A stretch of DNA of 15,173 nt from Streptomycetaceae bacterium (GCA_027490415.1 JAIXYD010000118.1:1-15173); one strand, 5' to 3'. Shown: positions 1 to 7,254, counted from the first letter of the stretch. The notes: generated by a model not told the origin, from the sequence alone. Numbers and translations are program-made.

Positions 1-3000
1 GTCCGAGAACATCGTCAGATTTAATTGTGAGCAACTCTTGGAGTGTGTATGCAGCACCGTAAGCTTCAAGTGCCCACACTTCCATCTCACCAAATCGCTG
101 ACCACCGAACTGTGCTTTTCCACCAAGTGGCTGCTGGGTAATCATTGAGTATGGACCAGTTGAACGTGCGTGAATCTTGTCATCCACCAAGTGGTGAAGC
201 TTCAAGATGTACATGTATCCAACTGAGATTGGAGTTGGGTATGGCTCACCGGAACGGCCATCAAACAACTTAGCCTTACCGCTCTTACCAATAAGTTGAA
301 CTCCATCGCGGTTTTCAAGAGTGCTTGAAAGAAGACCAGAGATTTCATCTTCAAGAGCACCGTCGAAGACTGGTGTAGCAAAACGTGTTCCTGGCTCACC
401 GTGTTCGGCGCCAATTGCACGCATGTGCTTCTGCCATGCCTCATCTACTCCTGAAATATCCCAACCTGTCTTTGCAACCCAACCGAGGTGCATTTCAAGA
501 ACCTGTCCGACGTTCATACGTCCTGGAACACCAAGTGGGTTCAAGACAACATCGACTGGAGTTCCATCTTCGAGGAATGGCATATCTTCAACTGGGAGAA
601 TCTTTGAGATAACACCCTTGTTACCGTGGCGACCAGCAAGCTTGTCACCATCTTGAATCTTGCGCTTCTGTGCAACATAAACGCGAACCAATTGGTTAAC
701 GCCTGCTGGCAACTCAAAGCCTTCTTCTGATTCGAAGATCTTTACGCCGATAACTTTGCCTGACTCACCGTGTGGAACCTTGAGAGATGTATCGCGAACT
801 TCGCGAGCCTTCTCACCAAAGATTGCACGGAGCAAGCGCTCTTCAGGTGTGAGTTCGGTTTCTCCCTTAGGAGTTACCTTTCCAACCAAGATGTCGCCAG
901 GAACTACATCGGCGCCAACACGGATGATTCCGCGCTCATCTAGATCAGCAAGAACTTCTTCTGAAACGTTTGGAATATCGCGAGTGATCTCTTCGGCACC
1001 AAGCTTGGTGTCGCGAGCATCTACTTCGTACTCTTCAATGTGGATTGATGTCAGAACGTCATCTTGTACGAGGCGCTGCGAAAGAATAATCGCATCCTCA
1101 TAGTTGTGACCTTCCCATGACATAAATGCAATCAAGAGGTTCTTTCCGAGAGCCATTTCACCGTTTTCGGTACATGGTCCATCGGCAATTACAGATCCAA
1201 CTTCAACCTTCTGGCCAGCACTCACAACAACCTTTTGGTTATATGAAGTTCCCTGGTTTGAACGTGTGAACTTTGAAACTGAATAGGTCTGATAAGTGCC
1301 GTCATCGGCCATTACCTTGACTGTGTCTGCATCAACTTCTGTAACAACACCAGACTTCGTTGCAAGAACAACATCGCCAGCATCAACTGCTGCACGGAAC
1401 TCCATACCGGTACCGATAAGTGGAGCTTCTGCGCGCATCAAAGGTACTGACTGACGCATCATGTTAGAACCCATAAGTGCGCGGTTAGCATCATCGTGCT
1501 CAAGGAATGGAATCATCGCTGTTGCTACAGAAACCATCTGACGAGGTGAAACGTCCATGTAATCAACTTCGTCAGCGATGATGTATTCAACTTCTCCACC
1601 ACGACGACGAACAAGTACACGTGCTTCTGCGAAGTGGTTGTCATCTGTCAAAGGCGCATTTGCCTGAGCAATGATGTGCTCATCTTCTTCATCAGCGGTG
1701 AGGTAATCAACCTGATCTGTAACGCGACCCTTAACAACCTTGCGGTATGGAGTCTCGATAAAACCAAATGCAGTTACGCGACCGTATGTTGCAAGCGAAC
1801 CGATAAGACCAATGTTTGGTCCTTCAGGAGTTTCGATTGGACACATACGTCCGTAGTGAGATGGGTGAACGTCACGAACTTCAAAGCCTGCGCGGTCACG
1901 TGAGAGACCACCAGGTCCGAGCGCTGAAAGACGACGCTTGTGTGTGAGTCCTGACAATGGGTTTGTCTGATCCATGAACTGTGACAACTGAGAAGTTCCG
2001 AAGAACTCCTTGATTGATGCAACAACTGGACGGATGTTGATCAGTGTTTGAGGTGTAATCGCCTCAACATCTTGTGTTGTCATACGCTCGCGAACGACGC
2101 GCTCCATACGTGAGAGACCGATTCGAACCTGGTTCTGAATCAATTCACCCACTGTGCGAAGACGACGGTTACCGAAGTGATCGATATCGTCCTTTTCAAC
2201 GCGAACTTCACGGCCGTAATCCATTGTGAGATCACCGCGGTGCAACGCTACGAGGTAGCGAAGTGTTGCGACGATGTCAGAGATGGTGAGCATGCTCTGT
2301 GAAAGTTCTAGTTCAAGACCGAGCTTCTTATTCACCTTAAAGCGTCCGACCTTGGCCAAGTCATAACGCTTTGCGTTGAAGTAAAGGTTTTCGATCAAAT
2401 TCTGTGCAGCTTCCTTTGTTGGAGGCTCACCAGGACGAAGCTTGCGATAGATATCTAGTAGCGCTTCATCTTGTGTCTTAACAGTGTCCTTCTCAAGTGT
2501 TTGGCGCATTGAATCGAAATCGCCGAACTCTTCAAGAATCTGCTCTTCAGTCCAACCGAGAGCCTTGAGGAAAACTGTTACTGACTGCTTACGCTTGCGA
2601 TCGATACGAACGCCAACGAAATCTTTCTTATCGACTTCAAATTCCAACCAAGCGCCGCGGCTTGGGATGATCTTTGAAGAGAAAATATCTTTATCTGATG
2701 TCTTCTCGATTGTGCGTTCGAAGTAAACACCAGGTGAGCGAACAAGCTGTGAAACAACTACGCGCTCTGTTCCGTTGATAACAAATGTTCCACGAGGTGT
2801 CATCACAGGGAAATCACCCATGAAAACTGTCTGTGACTTGATTTCACCAGTCTCGTTATTTGTAAATTCAGCGGTAACGAAGAGTGGCTGCGCGTAAGTC
2901 ATGTCGCGCTCTTTGCACTCTTCGATTGAATACTTAGGTGGCTCAAAACGGTGGTCGCGGAATGAGAGCGACATTGAACCTTGGAAGTCTTCGATTGGTG

Positions 3001-3217
3001 AAATCTCTTCAAAGATTTCTTCGAGACCTGACTTTGATGGGAGCTCACCACGGTTTGTATTTGTGGTTTCAGCTAGACGCGCGCGCCATGCTTCGTTACC
3101 CAACAACCAATCAACACTCTCAACTTGGAGAGCAAGGAGGTTAGGAACTTCAAGCGGTTCGCGAATCTTGGCGAATGAGATACGACGTGGAGCTACTGAG
3201 TTTTTCTTCGCGGCCAA
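1..3217 (-). CDS. rpoB: RNA polymerase beta subunit (C-terminal end outside window)
   Basis: Beta subunit of RNA polymerase; with beta' it forms the catalytic core and carries the rifampicin pocket. The window holds 1072 codons and stops mid-protein; about 90 more residues would be expected. The N-terminus reads [20 protein letters not shown]. The rifampicin region lies near residues 405-435 and has the wild-type (sensitive) residues: [19 protein letters not shown], then [13 protein letters not shown]. Further on come [20 protein letters not shown] and, near the window edge, RHGNKGVIS. The start is TTG at 3217. In frame upstream there is a TAA with no ATG or GTG between, and the first internal ATG falls near residue 81, inside conserved sequence. 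AAAGGA sits 6 nt before the TTG. No frameshift or insertion is seen. rpoC should follow to the left of the window. The gene lies downstream of rplL across a long structured gap. Confidence 0.98.
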   Translation of the reverse strand, partial: MAAKKNSVAPRRISFAKIREPLEVPNLLALQVESVDWLLGNEAWRARLAETTNTNRGELPSKSGLEEIFEEISPIEDFQGSMSLSFRDHRFEPPKYSIEECKERDMTYAQPLFVTAEFTNNETGEIKSQTVFMGDFPVMTPRGTFVINGTERVVVSQLVRSPGVYFERTIEKTSDKDIFSSKIIPSRGAWLEFEVDKKDFVGVRIDRKRKQSVTVFLKALGWTEEQILEEFGDFDSMRQTLEKDTVKTQDEALLDIYRKLRPGEPPTKEAAQNLIENLYFNAKRYDLAKVGRFKVNKKLGLELELSQSMLTISDIVATLRYLVALHRGDLTMDYGREVRVEKDDIDHFGNRRLRTVGELIQNQVRIGLSRMERVVRERMTTQDVEAITPQTLINIRPVVASIKEFFGTSQLSQFMDQTNPLSGLTHKRRLSALGPGGLSRDRAGFEVRDVHPSHYGRMCPIETPEGPNIGLIGSLATYGRVTAFGFIETPYRKVVKGRVTDQVDYLTADEEDEHIIAQANAPLTDDNHFAEARVLVRRRGGEVEYIIADEVDYMDVSPRQMVSVATAMIPFLEHDDANRALMGSNMMRQSVPLMRAEAPLIGTGMEFRAAVDAGDVVLATKSGVVTEVDADTVKVMADDGTYQTYSVSKFTRSNQGTSYNQKVVVSAGQKVEVGSVIADGPCTENGEMALGKNLLIAFMSWEGHNYEDAIILSQRLVQDDVLTSIHIEEYEVDARDTKLGAEEITRDIPNVSEEVLADLDERGIIRVGADVVPGDILVGKVTPKGETELTPEERLLRAIFGEKAREVRDTSLKVPHGESGKVIGVKIFESEEGFELPAGVNQLVRVYVAQKRKIQDGDKLAGRHGNKGVISKILPVEDMPFLEDGTPVDVVLNPLGVPGRMNVGQVLEMHLGWVAKTGWDISGVDEAWQKHMRAIGAEHGEPGTRFATPVFDGALEDEISGLLSSTLENRDGVQLIGKSGKAKLFDGRSGEPYPTPISVGYMYILKLHHLVDDKIHARSTGPYSMITQQPLGGKAQFGGQRFGEMEVWALEAYGAAYTLQELLTIKSDDVLG

Positions 3218-3303
3218 GAGATGTCCTTTCAGACAAAGATTTTTAGTTTGTTGTTACACAAACCCGTAGGACGCACAACTATTAGGTCTCAGCCGCTATA
3301 TGC

Positions 3304-3336
3304 CCTGACCATAGAAGATTTCTGCGAAGGGTCAGG
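3304..3336 (-). promoter_or_regulatory. Hairpin in the rpoB leader
   Basis: A perfect 7-bp inverted repeat: CCTGACC at 3304-3310 pairs with GGTCAGG at 3330-3336. The 19-nt loop contains a second, inner AGAA/TTCT pairing. There is no T-run after it on the minus strand, so it does not look like an intrinsic terminator. It could be a processing site, an mRNA stabiliser or a switch arm. The stop codon of the short upstream ORF lies inside its first transcribed arm. Confidence 0.5.
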
Positions 3337-3400
3337 ATATCTCCCACCCCCCGACCCTGTCCAACCGGGGTCTTATACCCCTAAATCCCCACCTTGTCAT
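3332..3400 (-). CDS. Putative 22-aa leader peptide upstream of rpoB
   Basis: A short ORF of 22 codons plus TGA between rplL and rpoB. The ATG at 3400-3398 is preceded by GGGGGAGGAAACTC, a strong Shine-Dalgarno with about 6 nt spacing, better than those of several ribosomal protein genes nearby. The product would begin MTRWGFRGIRPRLDRVGG and end in WEIS. It is arginine-rich (five Arg, encoded by AGG, AGA and CGG) with two Trp and four Gly. Those arginine codons are unusual beside the CGT/CGC-rich neighbours. The stop codon lies within the first arm of the hairpin at 3304-3336. I do not recognise the peptide. The ORF may be chance in G-rich leader RNA; the start signal is the main support. Confidence 0.35.
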   Translation of the reverse strand: MTRWGFRGIRPRLDRVGGWEIS

Positions 3401-3454
3401 GAGTTTCCTCCCCCACCTGTGAAGGTTTCAGATTTGAGTTACCCCTGGAATGAG

Positions 3455-3470
3455 AAAACCCCAGTGGGTT
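3455..3470 (-). terminator. Weak intrinsic terminator / attenuator after rplL
   Basis: On the minus strand AACCC-ACTG-GGGTT forms a 5-bp stem with a tetraloop and runs straight into further T residues (TTC after the stem). It lies about 65 nt after the rplL stop. The stem is short, so only partial termination is expected, consistent with L7/L12 being needed in large excess over RpoB. Confidence 0.35.
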
Positions 3471-3533
3471 CGAGCGGAGAAATCCTTCTTGGGGATTTCG
3501 CAGCCGGACCCTCTGGGGTTCGCCCTGAAGAAA

Positions 3534-3920
3534 TTACTTGACTGTGACCTTCGCGCCAGCTGCTTCGAGAGCTGCCTTTGCCTTGTCTACATCTTCCTTC
3601 TTGCCCTTTTCGATCAAGGTTGCAGGAGTTGCATCTACAAGATCCTTCGCTTCCTTCAAGCCGAGGCTTGAATTGATATTGCGAACTTCCTTGATAACAG
3701 CAATCTTCTGTGAGCCTGAATCTTCGAGGATAAGTGTGAACTCATCCTGACCTGAATCTGCTGCGCCACCTGCTGCTGCGCCACCTGCTGCTGCAACTGC
3801 TACTGGAGCTGCTGCTGTGACATCGAATTCTTCTTCGAATGCCTTAACGAACTCTGAGAGTTCAACAAGTGACATTTCCTTGAACTGTGACATCAAATCT
3901 GCTTGTGAGAGCTTTGCCAT
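3534..3920 (-). CDS. rplL: Ribosomal protein L7/L12
   Basis: Stalk protein of the large ribosomal subunit. It binds L10 as dimers and recruits and stimulates the GTPase factors EF-Tu, EF-G, IF2 and RF3. At 128 residues it has the usual length. The N-terminal dimerisation and L10-binding part (about 1-33, [20 protein letters not shown]) is followed by an Ala/Gly-rich hinge (about 35-56, [17 protein letters not shown]). The globular C-terminal domain (about 60-128) has the conserved KIAVIKEVR and [14 protein letters not shown] stretches, where the factor-binding surface lies. It lies 18 nt downstream of rplJ in the same operon. AAAAGGAAAATAG precedes the ATG. Confidence 0.98.
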   Translation of the reverse strand: MAKLSQADLMSQFKEMSLVELSEFVKAFEEEFDVTAAAPVAVAAAGGAAAGGAADSGQDEFTLILEDSGSQKIAVIKEVRNINSSLGLKEAKDLVDATPATLIEKGKKEDVDKAKAALEAAGAKVTVK

Positions 3921-3938
3921 TTTTCTATTTTCCTTTTC

Positions 3939-4586
3939 TTATTCCGCTGGAGTTTCTGCTGCATCTGTTGCTTCTGCAGCAACTTCAGCGACAACTTCTG
4001 GTGTTTCTTCTGGTGTTGCTGCTGCTGGGGCTTCAGCCACAACTTCTTCAGTCACAGCCTGAGCTGGAACCTCGGACACAGCACTATTGCTTGATGGCTC
4101 GGACACTGCCTCCATCTTGATGCGAAGTGCATCGAAGACTCGCGCTGCCTTAGCAAGCGATCCCTTCATTGCACCAGCAAGCTTTGCCAAGAGAACCTCG
4201 CGAGATTCGAGATCTGCAAGCTTCATGATTTCAGCTGTTGTTACAAGCTTTCCTTCGTAGATTCCACCCTTGATAACAAGAAGTGGGTTCTCCTTCTGGA
4301 AGTTCTTGAGGTTACGAGCTGCATCAATTGGATCTCCCTTGACGAAAGCAAGAGCAGATGGACCCGTGAGAAGATCATCAGAGATCTCAACGCCAGCGCC
4401 CTTTGCTGCAATCTTTGTGAGGGTGTTCTTTACAACTGCGTACTTGGTGTCAGCACCAAGTGAACGACGCAACTGCTTCATCGAAGTCACGGTGAGACCG
4501 CGATATTCGGTGAGGTATGTCGCATTGGCTGTACGGAAGTCTTCCGTCAGTTCTGCAACTGATGCTTCTTTATCTGGGCGAGCCAT
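3939..4586 (-). CDS. rplJ: Ribosomal protein L10 with Ala/Glu-rich C-terminal tail
   Basis: Base of the ribosomal stalk; it binds 23S rRNA with L11 and carries the L7/L12 dimers. The start chosen is ATG at 4586 ([20 protein letters not shown]), with GGAAAGGTGAACC before it. An in-frame GTG at 4658 would add 24 residues, but it lies inside the terminator hairpin and is rejected. The protein is 215 residues against roughly 175 for most L10. The core is normal through [20 protein letters not shown]. The L12-binding helix ([17 protein letters not shown]) is short. About 50 residues of low-complexity Ala, Glu, Val and Pro follow, ending DAAETPAE. Expression is probably self-controlled through the L10 leader upstream. 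Confidence 0.96.
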   Translation of the reverse strand: MARPDKEASVAELTEDFRTANATYLTEYRGLTVTSMKQLRRSLGADTKYAVVKNTLTKIAAKGAGVEISDDLLTGPSALAFVKGDPIDAARNLKNFQKENPLLVIKGGIYEGKLVTTAEIMKLADLESREVLLAKLAGAMKGSLAKAARVFDALRIKMEAVSEPSSNSAVSEVPAQAVTEEVVAEAPAAATPEETPEVVAEVAAEATDAAETPAE

Positions 4587-4630
4587 TCGGTTCACCTTTC
4601 CTTTTGCATTGTGACCTTGGGATATAAAAG

Positions 4631-4663
4631 AAAAAATCCGTGACGCGTAAGAGCGCACGGATT
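4631..4663 (-). terminator. Intrinsic terminator in the rplJ leader (attenuator)
   Basis: On the minus strand AATCCGTG (4663-4656) pairs perfectly with CACGGATT (4642-4635), an 8-bp stem with an inner CGC/GCG helix in the loop, followed by TTTTC. It lies between the L10 leader and the rplJ start. It therefore looks like an attenuator controlled by the leader rather than an end-of-operon terminator. Confidence 0.8.
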
Positions 4664-4665
4664 AA

Positions 4666-4762
4666 CGTGAACACCTACGCGGGCTGAGATTCCTCAATTA
4701 TCGAATCTCTTGCGAGAGACGACCTGCGGTCTTTGGTTATGGGGCAACCTTAAGGCTTCCCC
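4666..4762 (-). promoter_or_regulatory. L10 leader RNA (autoregulatory site for the L10-L12 complex)
   Basis: On the minus strand the leader contains the stretch AACCAAAGACCGCAGGTC (4737-4720) and, about 40 nt later, CCCGCGTAGGTG (4684-4673). These match the conserved 5' and 3' parts of the bacterial L10 leader as I remember it. Between them is a local hairpin CTCTCGCAAGAGA. A further hairpin GGGGAAGCC/GGTTGCCCC, with one mismatch and one G-U, sits at 4741-4762. The element lies directly upstream of a terminator. The CGCGTA of its 3' conserved part can pair with TACGCG in that terminator. Excess L10-L12 is expected to bind and favour termination. Confidence 0.72.
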
Positions 4763-4799
4763 GCTTTTTGGGTCAAATCCCCCTTTGCGTGCGCATAAA

Positions 4800-4827
4800 A
4801 AACTAGCTCTCAGTGGAGGGAAAGCAA
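4800..4827 (-). promoter_or_regulatory. Possible rplJ promoter
   Basis: On the minus strand TTGCTT (4827-4822) is followed after 16 nt by TAGTTT (4805-4800), a weak -35/-10 pair that would start transcription just ahead of the L10 leader. The -35 is the end of the large hairpin arm. This is a guess from motif spacing alone. Confidence 0.22.
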
Positions 4828-4885
4828 TACCCGGCTAATCGCTGAGACTTTAACGAGCAAGTCTCAAGATAGCCGGGTATTGCTT
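4822..4885. repeat. 64-nt inverted repeat (16-bp plus 8-bp stem) after rplA
   Basis: AAGCAATACCCGGCTA (4822-4837) is the exact reverse complement of 4870-4885. Inside it TGAGACTT (4843-4850) is the exact reverse complement of AAGTCTCA (4859-4866). The two helices are separated by a 5/3-nt internal loop and capped by an 8-nt loop, so 48 of 64 bases pair with no mismatch. It begins 8 nt after the rplA stop. After the stem the minus strand has only TTCCC, so it is a poor intrinsic terminator. An RNase III-type processing site, an mRNA 3'-end stabiliser or a small palindromic repeat element are alternatives. Confidence 0.9.
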
Positions 4886-4892
4886 GAAGAAA

Positions 4893-5597
4893 TTAGTTTG
4901 CTGAAGGCTCACGAACGAGGTTGGGATCGACAGCGATTCCAGGCCCCATCGAAGTTGAGACAACAGCCTTCTGAACATAGCGACCCTTTGAAGAGTTTGG
5001 CTTTGCACGAAGTACTTCATCCATTGCTGCTGCGTAGTTATCCGCAAGCTGCTCGGCAGTAAATGAAACCTTGCCGATGATGTAGTGAAGGTTTGAGTTC
5101 TTATCAACGCGGAATTCAATTTTTCCACCCTTGATGTCCTTAACAGCCTTTGTGACATCTGTTGTCACTGTGCCTGTCTTTGGGTTTGGCATCAAGCCAC
5201 GTGTTCCAAGAACTTTACCGAGACGACCAACCTTGGCCATCAAATCTGGTGTTGCGACAACTGCATCAAAGTCCAAACGACCCTTTGAAACTTCGTCGAT
5301 CAATTCATCTCCACCGACGATATCTGCACCAGCTGCACGAGCTTCTTCAGCACGCTCACCGTTTGCAAATACAAGGACGCGTGCAGTCTTACCGGTTCCG
5401 TGTGGAAGGTTTACTGTTCCGCGAATTGCCTGGTCGGCCTTCTTTGGATCGACGCCAAGAACGAGTGCAACTTCAACAGTTGAGTCGTACTTAGTTACTG
5501 ATGTCTCTTTAGCAAGTGTTACTGCCTCAAGCGGTGTGTAAAGGTGATCTGCTTTTACCTTTTCAGCTGCCGCGATGTATTTCTTAGAGCGCTTCAT
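4893..5597 (-). CDS. rplA: Ribosomal protein L1
   Basis: Builds the mobile L1 stalk of the 50S subunit near the E site and represses translation of the L11-L1 mRNA. The start chosen is ATG at 5597 ([20 protein letters not shown]), with AGAGG 5 nt before it. This gives 234 residues, the usual size. An in-frame GTG at 5669 would add 24 residues read from a structured leader and is rejected. Conserved parts are seen: [20 protein letters not shown], the NLPHGTGK motif, the signature-like stretch PNPKTGTVT, and the C-terminal [18 protein letters not shown]. It lies downstream of rplK with a 108-nt gap that carries the candidate L1-binding RNA. Confidence 0.97.
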   Translation of the reverse strand: MKRSKKYIAAAEKVKADHLYTPLEAVTLAKETSVTKYDSTVEVALVLGVDPKKADQAIRGTVNLPHGTGKTARVLVFANGERAEEARAAGADIVGGDELIDEVSKGRLDFDAVVATPDLMAKVGRLGKVLGTRGLMPNPKTGTVTTDVTKAVKDIKGGKIEFRVDKNSNLHYIIGKVSFTAEQLADNYAAAMDEVLRAKPNSSKGRYVQKAVVSTSMGPGIAVDPNLVREPSAN

Positions 5598-5612
5598 TTC
5601 ATCCTCTTTCGC

Positions 5613-5628
5613 CAACTCGTACGAGTTG
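5613..5628. repeat. 16-nt perfect palindrome before the rplA ribosome binding site
   Basis: CAACTCGTACGAGTTG reads the same on both strands. In the mRNA it can fold as a 6-bp hairpin with a GTAC loop. It ends about 8 nt before the AGAGG ribosome binding site of rplA, so it may affect translation initiation. Its size would also suit a dimeric DNA-binding protein, but no promoter is seen beside it. Confidence 0.6.
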
Positions 5629-5639
5629 ATGTAGTGGTT

Positions 5640-5669
5640 GTGGTTAGCGAACCAGCGAGGTTCTCCCAC
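5640..5669 (-). promoter_or_regulatory. Candidate L1-binding mRNA element
   Basis: On the minus strand the RNA folds as GTGG-GA-GAACC-TCGCT-GGTTC-GCTAA-CCAC: an outer 4-bp helix, an asymmetric internal loop and an inner 5-bp hairpin. The strands GTGGGAG and AACCAC flanking the loop resemble the L1-binding site of 23S rRNA (helices 76-77, GGUGGGAG opposite UACCACC). L1 is known to repress its own operon by binding such mimics. Here the site sits just before rplA rather than before rplK. Confidence 0.5.
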
Positions 5670-5670
5670 A

Positions 5671-5695
5671 TCTCAAAACCAATTTGGTTCTGAGA
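5671..5695 (-). repeat. 11-bp hairpin just after rplK
   Basis: The two arms 5671-5681 and 5685-5695 form an 11-bp stem with a 3-nt loop (one G-U on the minus strand). It starts 10 nt past the rplK stop and leads directly into the candidate L1 element. No T-run follows on the minus strand, so it is not a standard terminator. It may protect or process the rplK mRNA end. Confidence 0.6.
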
Positions 5696-5705
5696 AACTT
5701 AATTG

Positions 5706-6137
5706 TTATGCAGAGACAGTGATTCCCATTGAGCGAGCTGTACCCGCGATGATCTTCGCTGCTGCCTCAATGTCATTTGCATTGAGATCTGCCATCTTTG
5801 TTGTTGCGATCTCCTTGACCTGAGCCATGGTGATATTTGCAACCTTAGTCTTATGAGGAATCGCTGATCCCTTTTCGACGCCAGCTGCCTTCAAGATAAG
5901 GCGTGATGCTGGAGGTGTCTTGGTGATGAAATCGAATGAACGATCTTCGTAGACAGTGATCTCTACTGGGATGATCTGTCCCTTTTGGCTTTCAGTCGCA
6001 GCGTTATATGCCTTGACGAATTCCATGATGTTGACACCATGCTGACCAAGGGCAGGACCTACTGGAGGAGCTGGTGTTGCCGCTCCTGCTTGGATCTGCA
6101 ACTTGATGAATCCAGTTACCTTCTTCTTTGGTGCCAT
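5706..6137 (-). CDS. rplK: Ribosomal protein L11
   Basis: Binds the GTPase-associated centre of 23S rRNA beneath the L10-L12 stalk; it takes part in factor-dependent steps and in activating the stringent response. It is also the protein contacted by thiostrepton-type antibiotics. At 143 residues it has normal length. The N-terminal domain carries [20 protein letters not shown] and [16 protein letters not shown], the proline-rich hinge involved in thiopeptide binding. The C-terminal rRNA-binding domain shows [19 protein letters not shown] and ends ITVSA. The ATG is preceded by AAAAGGTAGAAAAA. It is 40 nt downstream of nusG in the same operon. Confidence 0.98.
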   Translation of the reverse strand: MAPKKKVTGFIKLQIQAGAATPAPPVGPALGQHGVNIMEFVKAYNAATESQKGQIIPVEITVYEDRSFDFITKTPPASRLILKAAGVEKGSAIPHKTKVANITMAQVKEIATTKMADLNANDIEAAAKIIAGTARSMGITVSA

Positions 6138-6177
6138 TTTTTCTACCTTTTCCTTTTTCTTATCTGTTAAATCTGTA

Positions 6178-6936
6178 TTAGATCTTCTGTACTTGGTTAA
6201 ATGAAAGTTCTACAGGGGTTTCGCGTCCGAAGATGGATACGAGAACCTTGAGCTTTGCCTGCTCTGGCATGATCTCTGAGATCGATGCAGGAAGAGTCGC
6301 AAATGGACCATCCATCACAGTTACTGATTCTCCAACTTCGAAATCAACAACCTTGATATCTGGCTTATCGGACTTCTTCACTGGGCGTGGAGCAAGAATC
6401 TTCTCAACTTCATCCATGCTTAATGGACTTGGGTGGTGAGCATTGCCAACAAAACCTGTCACACCTGGTGTGTTACGAACTGCAGACCAGGACTCATCGG
6501 TGAGTTCCATGCGAACAAGAACATATCCAGGATAAATGTTGCGCTTTACCTGCTTGCGCTGGCCATTCTTAATCTCTGTGATCTCTTCTTCTGGAACTTC
6601 AATCTGGAAAATGTAATCTTCCATATTCAGTGACTGAATACGGTTGACGAGGTTGCCCTTAACCTTCTTTTCGTAGCCGGCGTAAGAGTGGATGACATAC
6701 CAGTCACCAATTGCTGCACGAAGGGTGCGGCGGAATTCTGCATTTGGATCGTTCTCATCAGATTCGATATCGCCATCTTCATCGCTTGCGAGCGCGAGAT
6801 CATCGACAGATGAAGAGTCGACAGCAACAGTCTCGACAACCTCTTCTACAGAAGTTTCGATTACAGGCTGGGCAAGCTCATCCGCGTTGGCAGCGAGCGC
6901 TGCTTCGAATGCGTCTGGCTTTACATCTTCGCTCAT
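6178..6936 (-). CDS. nusG: Transcription termination/antitermination factor NusG
   Basis: Elongation factor that binds the beta' clamp helices of RNA polymerase through its NGN domain; its KOW domain contacts Rho or ribosomal protein S10. The start chosen is ATG at 6936 ([10 protein letters not shown]) with GGAAGAG 6 nt upstream. A TTG five codons earlier is in frame but has no usable ribosome binding site. The protein is 252 residues, with a 75-residue N-terminal extension rich in Asp, Glu, Ser and Val before the NGN domain (about 78-180: [41 protein letters not shown]). The KOW domain is about 200-252 ([12 protein letters not shown], ending NQVQKI). Such an acidic extension is common in actinobacterial NusG. 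Confidence 0.97.
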   Translation of the reverse strand: MSEDVKPDAFEAALAANADELAQPVIETSVEEVVETVAVDSSSVDDLALASDEDGDIESDENDPNAEFRRTLRAAIGDWYVIHSYAGYEKKVKGNLVNRIQSLNMEDYIFQIEVPEEEITEIKNGQRKQVKRNIYPGYVLVRMELTDESWSAVRNTPGVTGFVGNAHHPSPLSMDEVEKILAPRPVKKSDKPDIKVVDFEVGESVTVMDGPFATLPASISEIMPEQAKLKVLVSIFGRETPVELSFNQVQKI

Positions 6937-6968
6937 TGTGATCTCTTCCAACCTTTACCTAATTACCG

Positions 6969-7193
6969 CTACCCGAATACCCAGAAAACGATCTTGGTAA
7001 GTACCAAGTCGAGTAGGGAGACGACTGCAATGATGAATAAAACGAATACAAGAACAACAGCTGTGTACGTTGAAAGTTGCTTGCGTGTAGGCCAGACAAC
7101 TTTCTTGAGCTCTGAGAGTATTTGGCGATAGAAAAGTCCAATGCGTGCGAAGAGGCCAAGCTTCTGCTCGGTCGATTCAACTGACTCTGACAT
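6969..7193 (-). CDS. secE: Preprotein translocase subunit SecE
   Basis: Essential partner of SecY in the Sec channel, clamping its two halves together in the cytoplasmic membrane. At 74 residues it is the short single-span form usual outside the enterobacteria. A charged N-terminus (1-22) is followed by the amphipathic region with the signature YRQILSELKKVVWPTRKQL (22-40). One membrane segment (about 43-70, TAVVLVFVLFIIAVVSLLDL) ends FWVFG. The ATG has AAAGGAAGAACG before it. It lies between tRNA-Trp (61 nt upstream) and nusG (32 nt downstream), the standard actinobacterial position. Confidence 0.97.
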   Translation of the reverse strand: MSESVESTEQKLGLFARIGLFYRQILSELKKVVWPTRKQLSTYTAVVLVFVLFIIAVVSLLDLVLTKIVFWVFG

Positions 7194-7205
7194 CGTTCTT
7201 CCTTT

Positions 7206-7223
7206 CTCTCTAATCTCTCTAAT
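7206..7223. repeat. Two tandem 9-bp repeats in the secE leader
   Basis: CTCTCTAAT occurs twice in direct succession (ATTAGAGAG twice on the mRNA strand) just before the secE ribosome binding site, in a purine-rich mRNA leader. It may be replication slippage; no function can be assigned. Confidence 0.7.
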
Positions 7224-7254
7224 ACTTCTTCACTACTTCTACTAAAAACACTTG

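Larger units (their letters stand above)
3218..3533 (-). other. Structured rplL-rpoB intergenic leader (316 nt)
   Basis: This is the longest gap in the window that lacks an annotated gene. Read on the minus strand from rplL it holds: a small hairpin GAAATCC/GGATTTC reading equally on both strands (3479-3499); a weak terminator-like hairpin with a T-run (3455-3470); a short ORF with a strong ribosome binding site (3332-3400) that lies in a G-rich tract; a 7-bp hairpin (3304-3336); a small hairpin GTTTGT/ACAAAC (3246-3263); and the rpoB ribosome binding site. In E. coli the equivalent gap holds a partial attenuator and an RNase III site, so control of the rpoB:rplL ratio here is plausible. I could not identify a convincing rpoB promoter. 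Confidence 0.6.

Noticed and set aside
321..1103. Plus-strand ORFs opposite rpoB
   Set aside because: They are antisense to strongly conserved rpoB sequence and have no ribosome binding sites or recognisable domains.
3817..4120. Plus-strand ORFs opposite rplL and rplJ
   Set aside because: They are low-complexity shadows (Ser/Ala/Thr or Leu/Gln repeats) of Ala/Glu-rich coding sequence on the other strand.
4587..4658. N-terminal extension of rplJ from 4658
   Set aside because: It is read through the terminator stem-loop of the leader, and the ATG at 4586 has the ribosome binding site and the conserved L10 N-terminus.
4822..4885. Hairpin as end of an insertion sequence
   Set aside because: No transposase, target-site duplication or second matching end is present in the window.
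5131..5541. 136-residue plus-strand ORF opposite rplA
   Set aside because: Antisense shadow of rplA; composition is biased and no domain is recognised.
5598..5669. N-terminal extension of rplA from GTG at 5669
   Set aside because: It lies over the structured L1-type element and the palindrome; MKRSKKY at 5597 matches the family start with AGAGG ahead.
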